Assembly: GCA_030591405.1 (NCBI GenBank)
Contig: JAUVBC010000113.1
Location: 1 to 7,024 of the forward strand
DNA from: Candidatus Zixiibacteriota bacterium
Lineage (GTDB): Bacteria; Zixibacteria; MSB-5A5; GN15; PGXB01
Length of the DNA: 7,024 nt
Reading direction: 5' to 3'
The notes under the pieces are model-generated. The model had not been told where the DNA came from. It ran no database searches and saw nothing but the letters and a program-made list of their open reading frames with translations. Made by a program: the position numbers and the translations under genes. Numbering within the stretch: the stretch's first letter is position 1; every line of letters begins with the position of its first letter. This document shows, piece by piece, positions 6,131-7,024 of this stretch.

Positions 6131-6976
6131 TTATGAAATATTTTCATCAGCTTCATCCTTAAGAAGCTGTTCAGAAAAGTTGGACTCCGTCTTTTCAATT
6201 TCTTTAACTTTTTTTTGTTTTGCTTGTCGCGTGCGTTTTACAGTAACGGATTGCAATTTCTTTAACCTGTTTAATGCTTTTGTCGCATCCTCTCCGTCAA
6301 AAACTTCTCTCTTTAAAACTTCATTTCTAAGAATCTTATCAATTTCAGATAATTCAACCTTCACGCCCGGAGATATTTTTCGTATGTCCCGTCTTATCAA
6401 ATTCTTTATTGAATCGCTGACCAGAATTGCACCAATAATAAAGCGATTAATGCTTTTAGAGCGCTCATAGAAATCTTCGCGCACGGCCTTGCTAATTCCT
6501 CTTTTTGATAGAAGAAATAGTATCTCCAAATCTTCAGTTTTCTTTAGGTTTAAATCAAGAAAATCAAAAGATACAACCTGTTCATAATTTATTGGTTTCT
6601 CAAATTTTATCCTGTAAATATTCCAATTGATTCCATTTGACAATATCACCCACTTAACACCCTCTTTTGCACCATAATCCACAACTTGTCGTAAATGACT
6701 TTCCTTCAGTTCGAGACCAATCGCTTTAACTTCCAAAAGGTATTGAATTTTATCATCCATTTTCAATGCAAGATCGCAATAAGTTCCCCTGATGCAATAC
6801 TCACTAGTTATTTCAATATATTTATCAAACCCATATACCTCTGACAACATGTCTTGAATAATGGAAACAGTGTCGGCCTCATTAATATCGCGCTTCCGCG
6901 CAATCTCTAAAACCTTTTTAAATTTTGGTACAGATTTTTTATACCGTTCAATTACATTTTTGGGAATTACTGCCAT
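6131..6976 (-). CDS. Stand-alone HsdR N-terminal-domain-like protein (putative PD-(D/E)xK nuclease fold)
   Basis: 281 residues resembling orphan proteins annotated as 'type I restriction enzyme R protein N-terminal domain'. Residues about 30-125 show the expected nuclease core: a helix with the LSEVYGFD segment (44-51), a strand carrying D68 in YCDLAL, the LLEVKAIG strand (80-87) giving E82 and K84 of the D...ExK active site, and Q97-V98 in the following helix. All three core residues are present, so it could be catalytically competent. The second half (about 140-240) is helical, and the tail (about 235-281) is rich in lysine and glutamate. It has no helicase motor, specificity subunit or methylase in the window, so it is not a type I restriction system here; its role is unknown, with DNA maintenance or defence possible. 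The ATG has an excellent Shine-Dalgarno site. It is transcribed toward the phosphonate genes and by eye looks more AT-rich than they do, suggesting a separate origin. Confidence 0.8.
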   Translation of the reverse strand: MAVIPKNVIERYKKSVPKFKKVLEIARKRDINEADTVSIIQDMLSEVYGFDKYIEITSEYCIRGTYCDLALKMDDKIQYLLEVKAIGLELKESHLRQVVDYGAKEGVKWVILSNGINWNIYRIKFEKPINYEQVVSFDFLDLNLKKTEDLEILFLLSKRGISKAVREDFYERSKSINRFIIGAILVSDSIKNLIRRDIRKISPGVKVELSEIDKILRNEVLKREVFDGEDATKALNRLKKLQSVTVKRTRQAKQKKVKEIEKTESNFSEQLLKDEADENIS

Positions 6977-6982
6977 TAGTAT

Positions 6983-6990
6983 CCTCCTTA
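6983..6990 (-). promoter_or_regulatory. Strong Shine-Dalgarno site of the HsdR-like gene
   Basis: On the - strand this reads TAAGGAGG, a full match to the anti-Shine-Dalgarno sequence, 6 nt before the ATG at 6976-6974. It fixes the start and shows that the host uses canonical Shine-Dalgarno initiation. Confidence 0.9.
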
Positions 6991-7001
6991 AATTAGTATT
7001 G

Positions 7002-7012
7002 CAAATATACTA
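7002..7012 (-). promoter_or_regulatory. Candidate promoter -10 region of the HsdR-like gene
   Basis: The - strand reads TAGTATATTTG here. TAGTAT (7012-7007) is a fair sigma-70 -10 box; TATATTTG (7009-7002) fits the TAnnTTTG -7 element of Bacteroidota promoters. Either would start transcription only some 15-25 nt before the ATG. The -35 or -33 partner would fall past the end of the window, so the call cannot be completed. Confidence 0.3.
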
Positions 7013-7024
7013 TTAATTTTAGTA

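Noticed and set aside
6123..6142. Stem AATATTT / AAATATT with a 6-nt loop at the end of the HsdR-like gene, as a possible terminator
   Set aside because: The stem is only 7 bp, entirely A/T, has no clean T run after it in either direction, and overlaps coding sequence; such a stem would be unstable.
6180..6470. Open frame on the + strand opposite the HsdR-like gene
   Set aside because: It is antisense to a gene with a strong ribosome binding site and a conserved core; its Phe/Ser-rich composition is typical of a reverse complement of Lys/Glu-rich coding sequence.
6131..6976. A complete type I restriction-modification system
   Set aside because: Only an HsdR N-terminal-like domain is present; there is no DEAD-box motor, HsdM or HsdS in the window, and the protein ends naturally at 281 residues rather than by frameshift.

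Overview
The window carries the downstream part of a phosphonate biosynthesis operon on the + strand (positions 1-6066), followed by one convergent, apparently unrelated gene on the - strand (6131-6976). Its moderately AT-rich DNA, TTG and GTG starts, clear Shine-Dalgarno sites (TAAGGAG, TAAGGAGG) and ATGA stop-start overlaps point to a bacterium, probably an uncultured lineage that makes a phosphonate-bearing surface polymer. The strong Shine-Dalgarno sites argue against Bacteroidota proper. No taxonomic marker is present, so the lineage stays open.

Layout: (1) The 3' part of a fusion gene: the end of a TagD-like cytidylyltransferase domain joined to phosphoenolpyruvate mutase. Its 5' end, including the expected HxGH site, lies outside the window. 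(2) Phosphonopyruvate decarboxylase, with a TTG start 12 nt after gene 1. (3) A group III 'iron-type' alcohol dehydrogenase, probably a phosphonoacetaldehyde reductase, overlapping gene 2 by 4 nt. (4) A TagB/TagF-like (CDP-glycerol glycerophosphotransferase family) enzyme, overlapping gene 3 by 4 nt. (5) A membrane protein with about five N-terminal transmembrane helices and an extracytoplasmic alkaline phosphatase/sulfatase-superfamily domain, 50 nt further on. (6) On the opposite strand, a stand-alone protein resembling the N-terminal nuclease domain of type I restriction HsdR subunits.

Proposed joint function: PEP -> phosphonopyruvate (PEP mutase) -> phosphonoacetaldehyde (decarboxylase) -> 2-hydroxyethylphosphonate (reductase). 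A dehydrogenase sits where a 2-aminoethylphosphonate pathway would have an aminotransferase, so 2-HEP rather than 2-AEP is the expected product. The cytidylyltransferase domain could then activate the phosphonate as a CMP ester, the TagF-like enzyme could transfer it to a polymer or glycan in the way teichoic acid enzymes use CDP-glycerol, and the membrane AlkP-superfamily protein could act on the exported product. The first three chemical steps are well supported by motifs. The activation, transfer and surface steps are inferred from gene order and family membership.

No RNA genes, CRISPR arrays, insertion sequences or convincing intrinsic terminators were seen.
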